64,000 bases of DNA from positions 1 to 64,000 of the forward strand of contig NZ_CP100756.1 of the NCBI RefSeq assembly GCF_024266705.1, written 5' to 3'. How positions within the stretch are numbered: the first letter of the stretch is position 1; every line of letters starts with the position of its first letter. A program made the position numbers and the translations under genes. Below, in pieces: positions 34,687 to 44,650 of the stretch. The notes beneath the pieces are model-generated. The model ran no database searches, was not told the DNA's origin, and was given only the letters and a program-made list of their open reading frames with translations. Origin of the DNA: Natrinema gelatinilyticum (lineage in GTDB: Archaea; Halobacteriota; Halobacteria; Halobacteriales; Natrialbaceae).

Positions 34687-35880
34687 ATGGACGACATGAA
34701 CTTTCCCACGCCGGACGTCGAAATCGAGTCGGTGAGCCCGGACGACCTGAAGGATCGTATCGACGCGGGCGAGGACGTCACGCTCCTCGACGCGCGAATG
34801 GAATCGGATTACGACGAGTGGCGAATCGAAGGCGAGACCGTCGAGTCGATCAACGTCCCGTACTTCGAGTTTCTCGAGGACGATATCGACGCTCACGTCC
34901 TCGAGAAGATTCCCGACGGTCGCGAAGTGACGGTGCTCTGTGCGAAAGGCGGTGCAAGCGAGTACGTAGCTGGTACCCTCGCCGAGCGAGGATACGACGT
35001 CAACCACCTCGAGGACGGCATGAACGGGTGGGCGCGAATCTACGAGACCGTCGAGGTCGAGCGCTACGATGGCGCCGGAACCCTCCTCCAGTACCAGCGG
35101 CCCTCGAGCGGTTGTCTCGGATACCTGGTCTACGACGATGACGAGGCGGCAGTGATAGACCCGCTTCGCGCGTTCACGAGCCGGTACCTGTCGGACGCCG
35201 ACGACCTCGGCGTCGACCTGAAATACGCGATCGACACGCACATTCACGCCGATCACATCTCGGGCGTTCGCGCGCTCGACGCCGTCGGTGTCGAGGGGAT
35301 CATCCCCGAGGCGTCTGTCGACCGCGGGGTCACCTACGGCGACGAACTCACTCTCGCCGCGGACGGTGACGAATTCGAAGTCGGAAACGCTGTCATCGAG
35401 ACGGTGTCTACCCCCGGACATACGTCCGGTATGACCTCCTACCTGATCGACGGCTCGCTGCTCGCTACCGGCGACGGCCTGTTCGTCGAAAGCGTTGCCC
35501 GTCCCGACCTGGAAGAAGGCGATGACGGCGCACCAGAGGCCGCCAGCCAGCTCTACGAGTCCCTGCAGGAGCGCGTGCTGACACTTCCCGACGAAACGCT
35601 CGTTGGCGGGGCACACTTCAGCGATGCGGCAGAATCGGCCGAAGACGGAACCTATACGGCATCGATCGGCCAACTAACCGACGAAATGGACGCACTGACG
35701 ATGGAGGAAGACGAGTTCGTGGAGTTGATCCTCTCGGATATGCCGCCGCGGCCGGCTAACTACGAGGACATTATTCCGACGAACCTCGGTCAACAGGAGG
35801 CCACCGACGACGAAGCGTTCGAACTGGAACTCGGCCCGAACAACTGCGCTGCCAGCCAGGAATCGTTGGCCGGGGACTGA
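34687..35880 (+). CDS. rhodanese plus metallo-beta-lactamase fusion, persulfide dioxygenase-like
   Basis: Residues 1-130 form a rhodanese domain with the thiol in VLCAKGGAS near 80. Residues 140-397 form an MBL domain with HIHADHISG near 187, then STPGHTSGMTSY and ATGDGLFVE. The combination is typical of persulfide dioxygenase/sulfurtransferase enzymes that handle glutathione- or thiol-bound sulfane sulfur. Rhodanese-first order differs from the common MBL-rhodanese order. It is upstream of two YeeE-type genes and divergent from tusA-dsrE, which together make a sulfur island. A TATA-like CTTATTA lies about 31 nt upstream. Confidence 0.87.
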   Translation: MDDMNFPTPDVEIESVSPDDLKDRIDAGEDVTLLDARMESDYDEWRIEGETVESINVPYFEFLEDDIDAHVLEKIPDGREVTVLCAKGGASEYVAGTLAERGYDVNHLEDGMNGWARIYETVEVERYDGAGTLLQYQRPSSGCLGYLVYDDDEAAVIDPLRAFTSRYLSDADDLGVDLKYAIDTHIHADHISGVRALDAVGVEGIIPEASVDRGVTYGDELTLAADGDEFEVGNAVIETVSTPGHTSGMTSYLIDGSLLATGDGLFVESVARPDLEEGDDGAPEAASQLYESLQERVLTLPDETLVGGAHFSDAAESAEDGTYTASIGQLTDEMDALTMEEDEFVELILSDMPPRPANYEDIIPTNLGQQEATDDEAFELELGPNNCAASQESLAGD

Positions 35881-35900
35881 TCGGAAGAGGCCGCTACAAA

Positions 35901-36392
35901 ATGGTTCCCGAACAGGCCGTCCTCTCGCTTGCCGCTGACCCGTTTCCCAACGGGATCAGTCGGTATGCCGTCGGTGGGTTGCTCGTCGGACTCGGCGCAC
36001 TCGTGATTTACGTCGGAACTGGAATCGCAGCTGGCGCGAGTACGTTCCTCGAGTCGACGCTGTCGTACGTTTCAGATCGATCGCAATTCCAGCGATACCG
36101 GCCGTCTCGTGATTGGCGTCTCGTGTTCACGCTCGGGATCATCCTGGGCGCGGCAGTCTACGCGGTCCGCTGGCAGGGCGAGGCCTGGACGACGGAGGTT
36201 ACGGCCTGGCGACTACTGCTCGGTGGCTTCTTGGTCGGCATCGGGACGCGCATCGGCAAGGGCTGTACGTCGGGACATGGGGTCTGCGGGGTCGGCTCGG
36301 CCTCGAAAACGTCGATCGTCGGCGTGATCACGTTCCTGACCGTCGCGATCGTGACCGCACAGATTGTCGCTGCACTGGGGGTGTCTCCGTAA
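35901..36392 (+). CDS. YeeE/YedE (TsuA)-type sulfur transport protein, half 1
   Basis: The 163-residue membrane protein has about four spans and the YeeE motif GTRIGKGCTSGHGVCGVG near residues 112-130, whose cysteine is thought to relay thiosulfate. It starts 20 nt after the rhodanese/MBL gene. It is about half the length of full-length YeeE; the second half is the next gene. Confidence 0.88.
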   Translation: MVPEQAVLSLAADPFPNGISRYAVGGLLVGLGALVIYVGTGIAAGASTFLESTLSYVSDRSQFQRYRPSRDWRLVFTLGIILGAAVYAVRWQGEAWTTEVTAWRLLLGGFLVGIGTRIGKGCTSGHGVCGVGSASKTSIVGVITFLTVAIVTAQIVAALGVSP

Positions 36393-36393
36393 C

Positions 36394-36855
36394 GTGAGTC
36401 CCGAGAGACATCAGTGGTTCATGCCGCTCGTCTTCGTCGGCGGCTTAGTATTCGGCTTCGGACTCGCGTTCAGTCACATGGCTCGCCCCGAAGTGGTGCT
36501 TTCGTTCCTCCAGTTTAGCGACTTCGGCTTGCTGTTCGTCATGTTCGGCGCGGCGACCGTCACTGGAATCGCCTTCGCGGTCATGCCGCGACTTGGCGTT
36601 CGTGCGCCGCTAACCGGAGATCGGTACGAGCGGCGGTTGAAGTCGTTCGACCGTAACGTCCTGATCGGCGGCTCGATCTTCGGCCTCGGCTGGGGCCTGT
36701 CGGGAATCTGTCCCGGCGCGGCCTACGCCAGCCTTGGTATTGGGAACGTCTCCATCCTCTGGGCGATCGGTGGAATGTTCGCCGGCGCATACCTCCAGGG
36801 TGCTTTGCGGAGCAACGAAATGGCGTCCGATACTGCCACGACCAGCGTAGACTGA
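36394..36855 (+). CDS. YeeE/YedE (TsuA)-type sulfur transport protein, half 2
   Basis: The 153-residue membrane protein starts at GTG, one base after the previous stop. It has GLAFSHMARPEVVLSFL, NVLIGGSIFGLGWGLSGICPGAAYASLG, and the cysteine of the second YeeE motif (GICPGA) near residue 110. The two halves together match a complete TsuA-like transporter and are expected to dimerise. Alternative ATG starts would lie upstream inside the previous gene. Confidence 0.87.
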   Translation: MSPERHQWFMPLVFVGGLVFGFGLAFSHMARPEVVLSFLQFSDFGLLFVMFGAATVTGIAFAVMPRLGVRAPLTGDRYERRLKSFDRNVLIGGSIFGLGWGLSGICPGAAYASLGIGNVSILWAIGGMFAGAYLQGALRSNEMASDTATTSVD

Positions 36856-36883
36856 GCGCCGTTCGCAACGCCCTTACGGCAAC

Positions 36884-37582
36884 TTACAACGGTAGGACGG
36901 ACACGCCGAAGACGTACTGGGCAACGATGTCCACTGCGAAAAGCAAGAACATAGCGGCCGCACTGCGTAGCACCCACGTGAGATTCAGGACCTGTGTCGT
37001 TCGAGAGAAAAACACCGCTGTCGCCAGGCTCACGGGAACGATCGCGAACATTTCTCCCACCCAGATTGCAGGCGAGGCGCCGTACTGGGCAGCGAGACTG
37101 ATCGTGATCAACTGCGTTTTATCGCCGAATTCCGCGACTCCCATCGCCGAGAACGACGACAGATATCCACCGATACTCCACGACAGTCCGGATTTCGCCT
37201 CGTGCAGGAACCCATCTTCGTCGGCCTCGTGATCCCGCTGCGGGGTGCCACCGTCACTTCGTGGATCTCCGGAATCGGTGCGTAGCTGGTCGCCGCTGGT
37301 CTTCGCTATCTCGCTCGCGTATAGGATCCAGATCGCGAAAAATACGAACAGGGCGGCCGTTACTCCGTCGAGATACACCACCGGGATGGCACCTTTGAGC
37401 GCGTTGCCAAGAAGGATCTCGAGTGCCGTCCAACCGCCGAAGGCGGTCGCTGCACCGGCGACGACCACGTACGGATTGTACGTCGTCGCGAGCCCCGCGA
37501 TCACGAGTTGCCCTTTTTCACCGGGCAGTGCGAGCAGTTGCAACAGAAATGCCGTTGCGAAGATTTCGATCCACGCCGCCAT
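36884..37582 (-). CDS. GDT1/TMEM165 (UPF0016) family cation transporter
   Basis: The 232-residue membrane protein has about six or seven spans and the UPF0016 signature in its second half: GVAEFGDKTQLITISLAAQ near residue 146, with the conserved E-x-G-D-K-T. The first-half copy reads ALPGEKGQL near residue 18 and lacks the usual leading glutamate and the threonine. The family transports Ca2+ and Mn2+ in exchange for protons. A hydrophilic acidic loop (residues 100-135) joins the halves. It is convergent with the YeeE genes. Confidence 0.85.
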   Translation of the reverse strand: MAAWIEIFATAFLLQLLALPGEKGQLVIAGLATTYNPYVVVAGAATAFGGWTALEILLGNALKGAIPVVYLDGVTAALFVFFAIWILYASEIAKTSGDQLRTDSGDPRSDGGTPQRDHEADEDGFLHEAKSGLSWSIGGYLSSFSAMGVAEFGDKTQLITISLAAQYGASPAIWVGEMFAIVPVSLATAVFFSRTTQVLNLTWVLRSAAAMFLLFAVDIVAQYVFGVSVLPL

Positions 37583-37797
37583 GTCCCAATACTGTCCGAC
37601 TGGCCGTATGAACGCTTCGAGACCGATATCGCACGACTGCTCCCGATACGGTTTCTCGAGACCGATCCTGATTCGTGTTTCGGTGGAACGAATCGATTCT
37701 GGTGCGAGAACGCGACGGACGCCGCATCTGCCACGTCAATACGACGGGGTTGCGTTCCGTGATACGTCTATAAGCCTACAGGACGAAGACGGTCGCA

Positions 37798-40392
37798 ATG
37801 CTCGAGTCGCCATACGAGGTCACGTCGGAGCAGGTCGTCGCTGACCTCGAGTCGCGACCCGAAGGGTTGACGAGCGACGAAGTGCGTCGACGTCTGGAGC
37901 GATACGGCGAGAACGAGATCGTTCGGGGCGGTGGACGGTCGCCCGTCGAGATCCTCCTCGCGCAGTTCGACAGCGTCCTGATCTGGGTGTTGCTGGCGGC
38001 GGCGATTCTCTCGATCTGGGCGGGTCACGCCGTCGACGCGGTTCTGATCGCGGTCATCGTCGTTGCAAACGGCGTCTTCGGATTCCTCCAGGACTACCGC
38101 GCCGAGCAGAGCCTCCAGGCGCTCCGCGAACTGGCCGCACCGACTGCGACCGTTCGCCGGGACGGCGAGTCGCTGCGAGTCGACGCCACCGAACTCGTTC
38201 CCGGCGACGTCGTCGTGTTTCGTGGGGGGGACGTTGTCCCCGCCGACGGCCGATTACTCGAGGAAACCGATCTCGAGGTCGACGAGGCTGCGCTGACCGG
38301 CGAGAGTGTTCCGGTCTCGAAATCAGCGGCGCCGGTGGAATCGGAAACGCCCCTCGCAGAGCGGGCGAGCATGGTCTACAAGGGGACCAGCGTCACCCGC
38401 GGGAAGGGCATCGCGGTCGTCACAGACACGGGCATGGAGACCGCAGTCGGCGAAATTGCTCGTGAACTCGCCGTAATCGAAGAGACGGAGACGCCGCTTC
38501 AGGGTGAACTCGACCGGCTGGGTCGTACTCTCGGGATCGGCGTCCTCGTTCTCTCCATGCTGGTCGGTCCGCTGTTGCTCTTGCGCGGAACGGGGGTGGT
38601 TCAGGCCACACTCACCGCCGTGTCGCTCGCGGTCGCCGCGATTCCCGAAGGATTGCCGGCGGTGGTCACGCTCACGCTCGCGCTCGGCGTTCGACGGATA
38701 TCGGACGAGAACGCGCTTATCCGCCGGCTCCCGGCAGTAGAGGCCCTCGGTGCAGTCGACGTAGTCTGTACCGACAAAACCGGCACGCTCACGAAAGGGC
38801 AGATGACCGTTAGCAGGCTCTGGATCAACGACACGGTCCTCGCTATCGATGCCGGCCAGGATTCGGACCGGTCCGTCCACGGGAACGACGGCGACCAGCT
38901 TTCCGACCGCGAGGAATTGCTCTTGCGAATCGGCGTGCTCTGTAACGATTCGACGCTCGAAGATGGCAATCCGACCGAGCAGGCGCTGCTCGAGGCGGCA
39001 GACCGTCGCGGGCTCGATCGTGAGTCACTGCAGGACGAGAATCCGCGAACCGGCGAGATTCCGTTCTCTTCCGACCGAAAATGGATGGGGACCGTCCACG
39101 GCGACGTGGGCTACGTCAAGGGCGCGCCGGAGGTCGTCGTCGAGAACTGTGGTCGAATTCTGACGGCCGACGGCCCGATTCCCCTGACCGACGATCGTCG
39201 CGACCGGATCGAGACGGTCGTTCGCTCGTTCGGCGACGACGCGCTTCGTGTCCTCGCGATGGCCTACCGCGACGCGCCGGCGGGTTCCGACGATCTCAGG
39301 GATGGGTTGACGTTCGTGGGGCTTACCGGAATGATCGATCCACCGCGGACGGAAGTGGCCGACGCGATCGCGGCGACGAGGCGTGCCGGCATCGACGTAA
39401 AGATGGTAACTGGTGACAACGTACGAACGGCCGGCGCGATCGCCGAAACGCTCGGAATCGGTAGTGAGGTACTCGGTGGCCGGGAAATCGAACGGATGGA
39501 CGACGAGACGCTGCGCGATCGAGTCGGGTCGATCGACGTCTTCGCGCGGACCTCCCCGGAGCACAAGGTGCGCATCCTGCGGGCGCTCCAGGGCCGCGGT
39601 CACAACGTCGCGATGACTGGCGATGGGGTCAACGACGCCCCGGCGCTGAAAAACGCGGATGTCGGTGTCGCGATGGGAATCCGCGGGACGGATGTCGCCA
39701 GACAGGCCTCGGACATCGTCCTGCTGGACGATAATTACGCGACGATCGAGCGGGCCGTCGAACGTGGACGGACGATCTTCGATAACATTTGGAAGTTCGT
39801 CGCCTACCTTCTCAGTGCGAACGTCGCGGAAGTCGCGCTGGTTTTTCTCGCCTCGCTGGCCGGCTATCTCATTCTGCCGGCCGTGCAGTTGCTCTGGATC
39901 AACCTGTTGACCGACGGCCTACCGGCGCTCGCACTCGGTGCAGATCCGAAAAGCGGCGACGTGATGGACCGGCCGCCGCGCGATCCGGATCGGGGAATCG
40001 TTAGCCGCGAGATGGTCGGACTGATCAGCGGAACCGGACTGGTCACGACTACCGTCATGCTCGCGCTCATGGTGGTCACTCTCCAGGGCGCGGCCGACGT
40101 CACTCCCTACGCGATGACGATGGTGTTTACCGGCTTCGTGTTCCTCGAGTTCGAGAAGCTCTACGTCATCCGCTGGCTGCGCGAGACGCCCGTACTGTCG
40201 AATCGATGGCTCGCGATCGCGGTCAGTGCGTCGATCGGACTCCAGCTCGCAGTACTTTACACGCCGCTCAATCGGTACTTCGAGACGGTTCCACTCGGCG
40301 TCGCGGATTGGGGGCTCATCGCGACCGTCCTCGCCGTCTGTTTACCCGCGTACGTCGGAATCGCGATCCTGGTCCGACGAATTCGGCGGTGA
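37798..40392 (+). CDS. P-type cation-transporting ATPase, P2 class
   Basis: The 864-residue pump has an N-terminal cation-ATPase region ([15 protein letters not shown]), the A-domain TGES motif ([12 protein letters not shown]) near residue 165, and the M4 motif [11 protein letters not shown] near 280. The phosphorylation site is [13 protein letters not shown] near 325, and the hinge [22 protein letters not shown] lies near 605. PEGLP and overall length fit Ca2+/Na+-type P2 pumps, not heavy-metal P1B. Transported ion not decided. It stands alone in its direction. Confidence 0.93.
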   Translation: MLESPYEVTSEQVVADLESRPEGLTSDEVRRRLERYGENEIVRGGGRSPVEILLAQFDSVLIWVLLAAAILSIWAGHAVDAVLIAVIVVANGVFGFLQDYRAEQSLQALRELAAPTATVRRDGESLRVDATELVPGDVVVFRGGDVVPADGRLLEETDLEVDEAALTGESVPVSKSAAPVESETPLAERASMVYKGTSVTRGKGIAVVTDTGMETAVGEIARELAVIEETETPLQGELDRLGRTLGIGVLVLSMLVGPLLLLRGTGVVQATLTAVSLAVAAIPEGLPAVVTLTLALGVRRISDENALIRRLPAVEALGAVDVVCTDKTGTLTKGQMTVSRLWINDTVLAIDAGQDSDRSVHGNDGDQLSDREELLLRIGVLCNDSTLEDGNPTEQALLEAADRRGLDRESLQDENPRTGEIPFSSDRKWMGTVHGDVGYVKGAPEVVVENCGRILTADGPIPLTDDRRDRIETVVRSFGDDALRVLAMAYRDAPAGSDDLRDGLTFVGLTGMIDPPRTEVADAIAATRRAGIDVKMVTGDNVRTAGAIAETLGIGSEVLGGREIERMDDETLRDRVGSIDVFARTSPEHKVRILRALQGRGHNVAMTGDGVNDAPALKNADVGVAMGIRGTDVARQASDIVLLDDNYATIERAVERGRTIFDNIWKFVAYLLSANVAEVALVFLASLAGYLILPAVQLLWINLLTDGLPALALGADPKSGDVMDRPPRDPDRGIVSREMVGLISGTGLVTTTVMLALMVVTLQGAADVTPYAMTMVFTGFVFLEFEKLYVIRWLRETPVLSNRWLAIAVSASIGLQLAVLYTPLNRYFETVPLGVADWGLIATVLAVCLPAYVGIAILVRRIRR

Positions 40393-40506
40393 ACCGGCCT
40401 CGAGACGCGTCTCCGACCCGATGTTGAACTGGCCGGCTCAGGGCGTAATGAGCGGGTTCGTCGACTCGTCCCACCGTCTATACCGATCGTCGTCGTAGTG
40501 GCCGGC

Positions 40507-41139
40507 ATGAACCCTCCGGTGGGTCGCGAGAGAGAAGAAACGGACCGGCTCATTGCGTTGAGCGACGGCGTGATCGCGATCGCGATCACCCTGTTGGTGC
40601 TCGAAATCTCCGTTCCGACCGTCCCCGCGGGAAGTTCGCTGTCGTTTCTCCCCGAACTCGTCGCCGAGCAGTGGCACGAGTTCGTCGGATACGCGTTGAG
40701 CTTTCTGGTCGTCGGACTCTACTGGATCCTTCACCGCCGCGTATTCGTTCATATCGAGCGCCACGACCGGGGCGTGCTCTGGCTCAATCTCTGTTTTTTG
40801 CTCATGGTCGCGTTCGTCCCGTACGGAACCAATCTGTTCATCAACTATCCGAATCAGTTCGGGATCACGTTCTACTCGGGCGTGTTGGCACTAACCGGAT
40901 TGAGTCTCGCGCTCCTATGGGGCTACGTGTCGCGAGAAGACCTTTTGGAGGAAGGTCTCGCGTCTCGGACCGTCCTCATTCAGGAGGCGCGGTTTCTCGC
41001 CTCGCCACTCGTGTTCATCCTCTCGATGGTCGTTGCGGTCGTCGATCCGTCGCTTGCGATCCTCACCTGGGTACTCCTGATACCGATCAACGCCGTCCTG
41101 CAGTCACGACTTATCGAGAGCCTGGAACGATCGGCGTGA
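40507..41139 (+). CDS. TMEM175 (DUF1211)-family potassium channel-like protein
   Basis: The 210-residue protein has about six membrane spans and the family signature RLIALSDGVIAIAITLLVLEI near residue 14-34. Prokaryotic TMEM175 members are potassium-permeable channels. HEFVGYALSFLVVGLYWILHRRVF also fits. I chose ATG at 40507; a GTG three codons upstream is possible. The gene comes 114 nt after the P-type ATPase, in the same direction. Confidence 0.87.
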   Translation: MNPPVGREREETDRLIALSDGVIAIAITLLVLEISVPTVPAGSSLSFLPELVAEQWHEFVGYALSFLVVGLYWILHRRVFVHIERHDRGVLWLNLCFLLMVAFVPYGTNLFINYPNQFGITFYSGVLALTGLSLALLWGYVSREDLLEEGLASRTVLIQEARFLASPLVFILSMVVAVVDPSLAILTWVLLIPINAVLQSRLIESLERSA

Positions 41140-41282
41140 TGAGTACCTCGAGAGAACGCGCCAGAAACTCTCGGACTCGACAGCGCCGAATCGGCAATCG
41201 ACGAAGGGATTACGGCATCGCGCGCGCGTGGAACCTGTTCGCTCCATTGTGCGTTTATGCACGGGCGCGTTGTACCGTCAGT

Positions 41283-42656
41283 ATGCGCCTCGTGCAGGTG
41301 TTGATTCCGGAGGGGAATCGAAAGTCGGTACTGAGTGCGCTGGACGAACAGGGAGTCGACTACGCCGTGTTCGATGAGACGGGCAGAGGCGAGTTCGAGG
41401 CGATGGTCCAGTTTCCGGTCCCACCGACCGGTGTCGAACCAGTGCTCGATCAGTTACGAGCGGCCGGTATCAGCGAGAGCGCCTACACCATCGTGATGCC
41501 GACCGAGACCGTCGTCTCGAAGCGCATCACGGCGCTACAGGAGTTGTATCCCGGCGACCGAGTCTCGCGGGAGGAGATGAAGTCAACCGCACAGAGTCTC
41601 GCACCGGAACCCTTCACGTATTTCGCGTTCATCGTGTTGAGCACGGTCATCGCGGTCGGTGGCCTGTTACTCAATTCAGCCGCGACGATTATCGGCGCCA
41701 TGGTCGTCGCGCCGTTGATGGGACCCGCGATTACCGCGAGCGCGGGCAGCGTCCTCGCGGATCGAGACCTGGCGACTCGGGGGGTCGCGCTGCAGGTCGT
41801 CGGTCTGTTGCTTTCGATCGCTGTGGCCGCGGTCCTCGGGGCGATACTCAGGGGAACGGTGATCATTCCGCCCGGGACGGATATCAGGGCGATCCCGCAG
41901 GTCGCAGAACGGACGAGCCCCGGCTTCCTCTCGTTGTTTATCGCCTTCGGATCGGGGATCGCAGGGGCGATCAGCGTCTCGCGCGGGTCGGGGTCGACGC
42001 TCGTGGGTGTCGCGATTGCGGTCGCGCTCATTCCGCCCGCGGGAACGGCCGGACTGGGAATCGCCTGGGGATTCGTCGGGGTCGCCACGACCGCCTCGGT
42101 GCTGGTATTGGTAAACCTCCTCTCGATCAACCTCTCAGCGCTGGCTATCTTCTGGTTCAGTGGGTATCGACCCGAATTGAGCGACCAACGAGAATCCGTG
42201 CGCCGTGCGGTGCTCAGACGCGGTCTAGTCCTCATCGTCGCGCTCGTCGGGCTGTCGATGGTTCTCGGACTGGTCACGGTAGCGTCCTACCAGACGACGA
42301 CGTTCGAGCAGCGCGCGACCGCCGAAACGGAGCGGTTCTTCGACGAGGCCGCGCTCTCGGCGTACGAACTCGAGACCGTGGAGGTCCAGTACGACACCCA
42401 GGATATCATCCTCGGGGACGATCCAACCGTCTCGGTCATCGTCGGACGCTCGAACACGGCGGCCGTTCCGCCAGACATCGCGGACCGCCTCGATCGACAC
42501 CTCCAGGAAACGACCGACGAGGACCCAGCAGTACGGGTCGGGTTCGTTGTCGCCCAGGAAACCGAACGGATTCCGCCGACGAGCGATCCCCCGACGAGTG
42601 TGTCGCTGGACGAGACGCCTCCTGTACACCTCCGTTCTGAACGGTCTGGATTGTGA
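41283..42656 (+). CDS. DUF389 (TIGR00341-type) membrane protein, copy A
   Basis: The 457-residue protein starts with a cytoplasmic domain, MRLVQVLIPEGNRKSVLSAL, then VVSKRITALQEL near residue 80. About six to seven membrane spans follow, including the family core NSAATIIGAMVVAPLMGPAI near 136. A soluble C-terminal domain runs from about 330. Function is unknown. A related gene lies at 51945. I chose the ATG that starts directly on the conserved N-terminus. Confidence 0.88.
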   Translation: MRLVQVLIPEGNRKSVLSALDEQGVDYAVFDETGRGEFEAMVQFPVPPTGVEPVLDQLRAAGISESAYTIVMPTETVVSKRITALQELYPGDRVSREEMKSTAQSLAPEPFTYFAFIVLSTVIAVGGLLLNSAATIIGAMVVAPLMGPAITASAGSVLADRDLATRGVALQVVGLLLSIAVAAVLGAILRGTVIIPPGTDIRAIPQVAERTSPGFLSLFIAFGSGIAGAISVSRGSGSTLVGVAIAVALIPPAGTAGLGIAWGFVGVATTASVLVLVNLLSINLSALAIFWFSGYRPELSDQRESVRRAVLRRGLVLIVALVGLSMVLGLVTVASYQTTTFEQRATAETERFFDEAALSAYELETVEVQYDTQDIILGDDPTVSVIVGRSNTAAVPPDIADRLDRHLQETTDEDPAVRVGFVVAQETERIPPTSDPPTSVSLDETPPVHLRSERSGL

Positions 42657-42688
42657 CCGGAAATCCGCAAAAATCGAACGGCGCTCGA

Positions 42689-43270
42689 TCACGCCGCAGT
42701 AGCCGATTCCCCTCTGACGATGCGCCGTTCGGCCGACCCGACCGACAGTAACGCGACGCCACTGATGAGCAGATTGATGCCGAACAGTGTGCCGATCGCC
42801 CACAGCGCGGTCGACGGCCAGCCGGCCCAGAGCAAACCCGCGAGGAGGATCCCGATGACGCCGCTGACGGCCATCCAGAGCCCGTTGGCTCCACTCGGCA
42901 TACTCAGTCCAGCGACGATTTCGACGATTCCAGCCACGAGCAGGTACGCGATCACGAGCAGCGTAAGCGTCGATAATCCGAGTACCGGGTTCGCTAGCAA
43001 GCCGATCCCCGCGACGACGTAAATCACCGCGAGTAACAGCTGTACCGCGCTCCCAGTCCAGCCGGGAACGGAAAACGCGTGGGCTACGTGGGCGAAGCCA
43101 CCGACGACGAGCAGCGCACCGAGGAGTACCGACAGCGATACGCCGGTGACGAACGGGAACAGGATCGCAAGCAGCCCGAGGACGACCAGCAAGACCCCGC
43201 CCCCAGCAGGGATCCGCCAGTCCTGATCAGGGTCGATACCAGTCGAGTGTTCTACTGAAGTGTCTGCCAT
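42689..43270 (-). CDS. HdeD/DUF308-family membrane protein
   Basis: The 193-residue protein has three pairs of membrane helices in DUF308 repeats, each with a motif such as GGVLLVVLGLLAILFPFVTG (residue 24 onward) and GIGLLANPVLGLSTLTL. HdeD in enterobacteria is an acid-resistance membrane protein, but archaeal roles are not known. It is convergent with DUF389 copy A. Confidence 0.9.
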   Translation of the reverse strand: MADTSVEHSTGIDPDQDWRIPAGGGVLLVVLGLLAILFPFVTGVSLSVLLGALLVVGGFAHVAHAFSVPGWTGSAVQLLLAVIYVVAGIGLLANPVLGLSTLTLLVIAYLLVAGIVEIVAGLSMPSGANGLWMAVSGVIGILLAGLLWAGWPSTALWAIGTLFGINLLISGVALLSVGSAERRIVRGESATAA

Positions 43271-43657
43271 TTCGTGTCACCCAGTTATGGAGTACGACGC
43301 TACCGACCGTAAATACCACTTCTCAACGGGTAGTAGTTCACTCCATGCAACCTGTCACCGCCGAGTTCGACAGTCAAACCCGCTCGGACACTATCGTCGT
43401 GGCGGTTCTCGAGCAGGAGCAATCCGCGTCACGGCGTCCCCGACTAGCACTCGAGATGGCGTGGTCGGCTGTAGTGGCACAACGGTGCAATCGGCTGTGA
43501 GAACTGCCACGACGGCTTTCGTCCTCGACTGCTCGCCCGACTCCTGGACGTTCGTCCGTCGAACGATCGATCGTATCGGTGTTCGATCAACAATATCTGC
43601 CTGCTGCCGGTCTCGTCGTCCCCCGTCACTAAGGCCGTCGAACGAGAGGTACGCACC
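43271..43657. other. intergenic stretch after hdeD
   Basis: 387 bp. A short frame 43345-43500 (MQPVTAEFDSQTRSDTIVV onward, 51 codons) is open but ends in an unlikely sequence, so I do not annotate it. The promoter of the gene at 43658 is presumably in its last part. Otherwise nothing is seen. Confidence 0.4.
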
Positions 43658-43951
43658 ATGGCCAACCCGTTCCGTCGGCTCGTACTCGACGTAATGAAAC
43701 CGCACGAGCCGGACATCCTCGAGTTTGCACAGGCTGTCGCTGACTGCGAAGGCGTCGACGGTGCGAACGTCGCACTGATCGAGACCGATCGGGTCGTCCA
43801 GAATCTCAAACTGACGATCGAAGGCGACGACATCGACGTGACAGCTGTCGAGGAAGACATCGCCGGTCTCGGCGGGACTGTCCACTCGATCGACGAGGTC
43901 GTCTGTGGAAATCGACTGGTAGACCAACAGGACACGCCACAGGATCACTGA
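43658..43951 (+). CDS. DUF211 family protein
   Basis: The 97-residue protein has the DUF211 core: RRLVLDVMKPHEPDILEFAQ (residues 6-25), GVDGANVALIETDRVVQNLK, and GGTVHSIDEVVCG near residue 72. The ferredoxin-like fold family of archaea is uncharacterised. It overlaps no gene and lies 12 nt upstream of the CCC1-like gene, suggesting one operon. Confidence 0.88.
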   Translation: MANPFRRLVLDVMKPHEPDILEFAQAVADCEGVDGANVALIETDRVVQNLKLTIEGDDIDVTAVEEDIAGLGGTVHSIDEVVCGNRLVDQQDTPQDH

Positions 43952-43963
43952 TCGGGTGAGATC

Positions 43964-44533
43964 GTGACTTCCCTTCGGACACTCCTCGAGGACGAGGACG
44001 TTAGATCGATCTCGCGACGATATTTCATCTCGAACGGGTTCGACGGCACGCTGACGAGCATCGGGATCGTCGTCGGAGCGTACCTGTCCGGCGTCACCGA
44101 CGGGTTCACGGTGTTCACTATCGGACTGGGAGCGGCCGTCGGTCTCGGGACGTCGGGAGTCTGGAGCGTCTGGGAGATCGAACGGGCCGAGAAACAGGCG
44201 GAGTTGTTGCGAATCGAGCGTGCCATGCTGACCGACCTGCAGGACACGTCGCTGGAACAGCGACGGGCAGGCGCCCGGAAAGTAAACGCGGTCGCGAGCG
44301 GAATCGGACCGCTCATCGGAATCATCCTCCCGTTGGTACCGTTTCTCGCACACGAGGCCCTCTTCTCGTTGCTCGAGGCGACAGTGGTCGCAGTCGGCAT
44401 CGGCGTGACCGTGCTGTTCACGTTCGGCGCGTATCTCGGATCGATCTCGAAGCAGAATTGGATCGTCGCCGGTATCCGCATGGGGCTTGCGGGCGTCGTC
44501 GTCGCGGTCCTCAATCTGTTCCTGCCCGGGTGA
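43964..44533 (+). CDS. VIT1/CCC1-like transporter
   Basis: The 189-residue membrane protein from a GTG start contains RRYFISNGFDGTLTSIGIVVGA near residue 18, the first VIT1/CCC1-like helix. A charged cytoplasmic region (EIERAEKQAELLRIERAML) follows, then three hydrophobic segments. VIT1/CCC1 proteins move Fe2+ or Mn2+. Linked to the DUF211 gene before it. Confidence 0.85.
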   Translation: MTSLRTLLEDEDVRSISRRYFISNGFDGTLTSIGIVVGAYLSGVTDGFTVFTIGLGAAVGLGTSGVWSVWEIERAEKQAELLRIERAMLTDLQDTSLEQRRAGARKVNAVASGIGPLIGIILPLVPFLAHEALFSLLEATVVAVGIGVTVLFTFGAYLGSISKQNWIVAGIRMGLAGVVVAVLNLFLPG

Positions 44534-44650
44534 CCGTGGGCCGCGAATTCGCGACGAAAATCGGCCAGTGGCCGTTTCGTCTGTCACTGACGTCGGGTCG
44601 CGCCGGTGATTCGTGGTGAGGGCGCGAATACGAGAACTGTGCTCGGGTGC

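Noticed and set aside
43391..44587. 398-codon minus-strand frame over the DUF211 and CCC1-like genes
   Set aside because: Arginine- and aspartate-rich shadow, while both plus-strand genes have clear family motifs.
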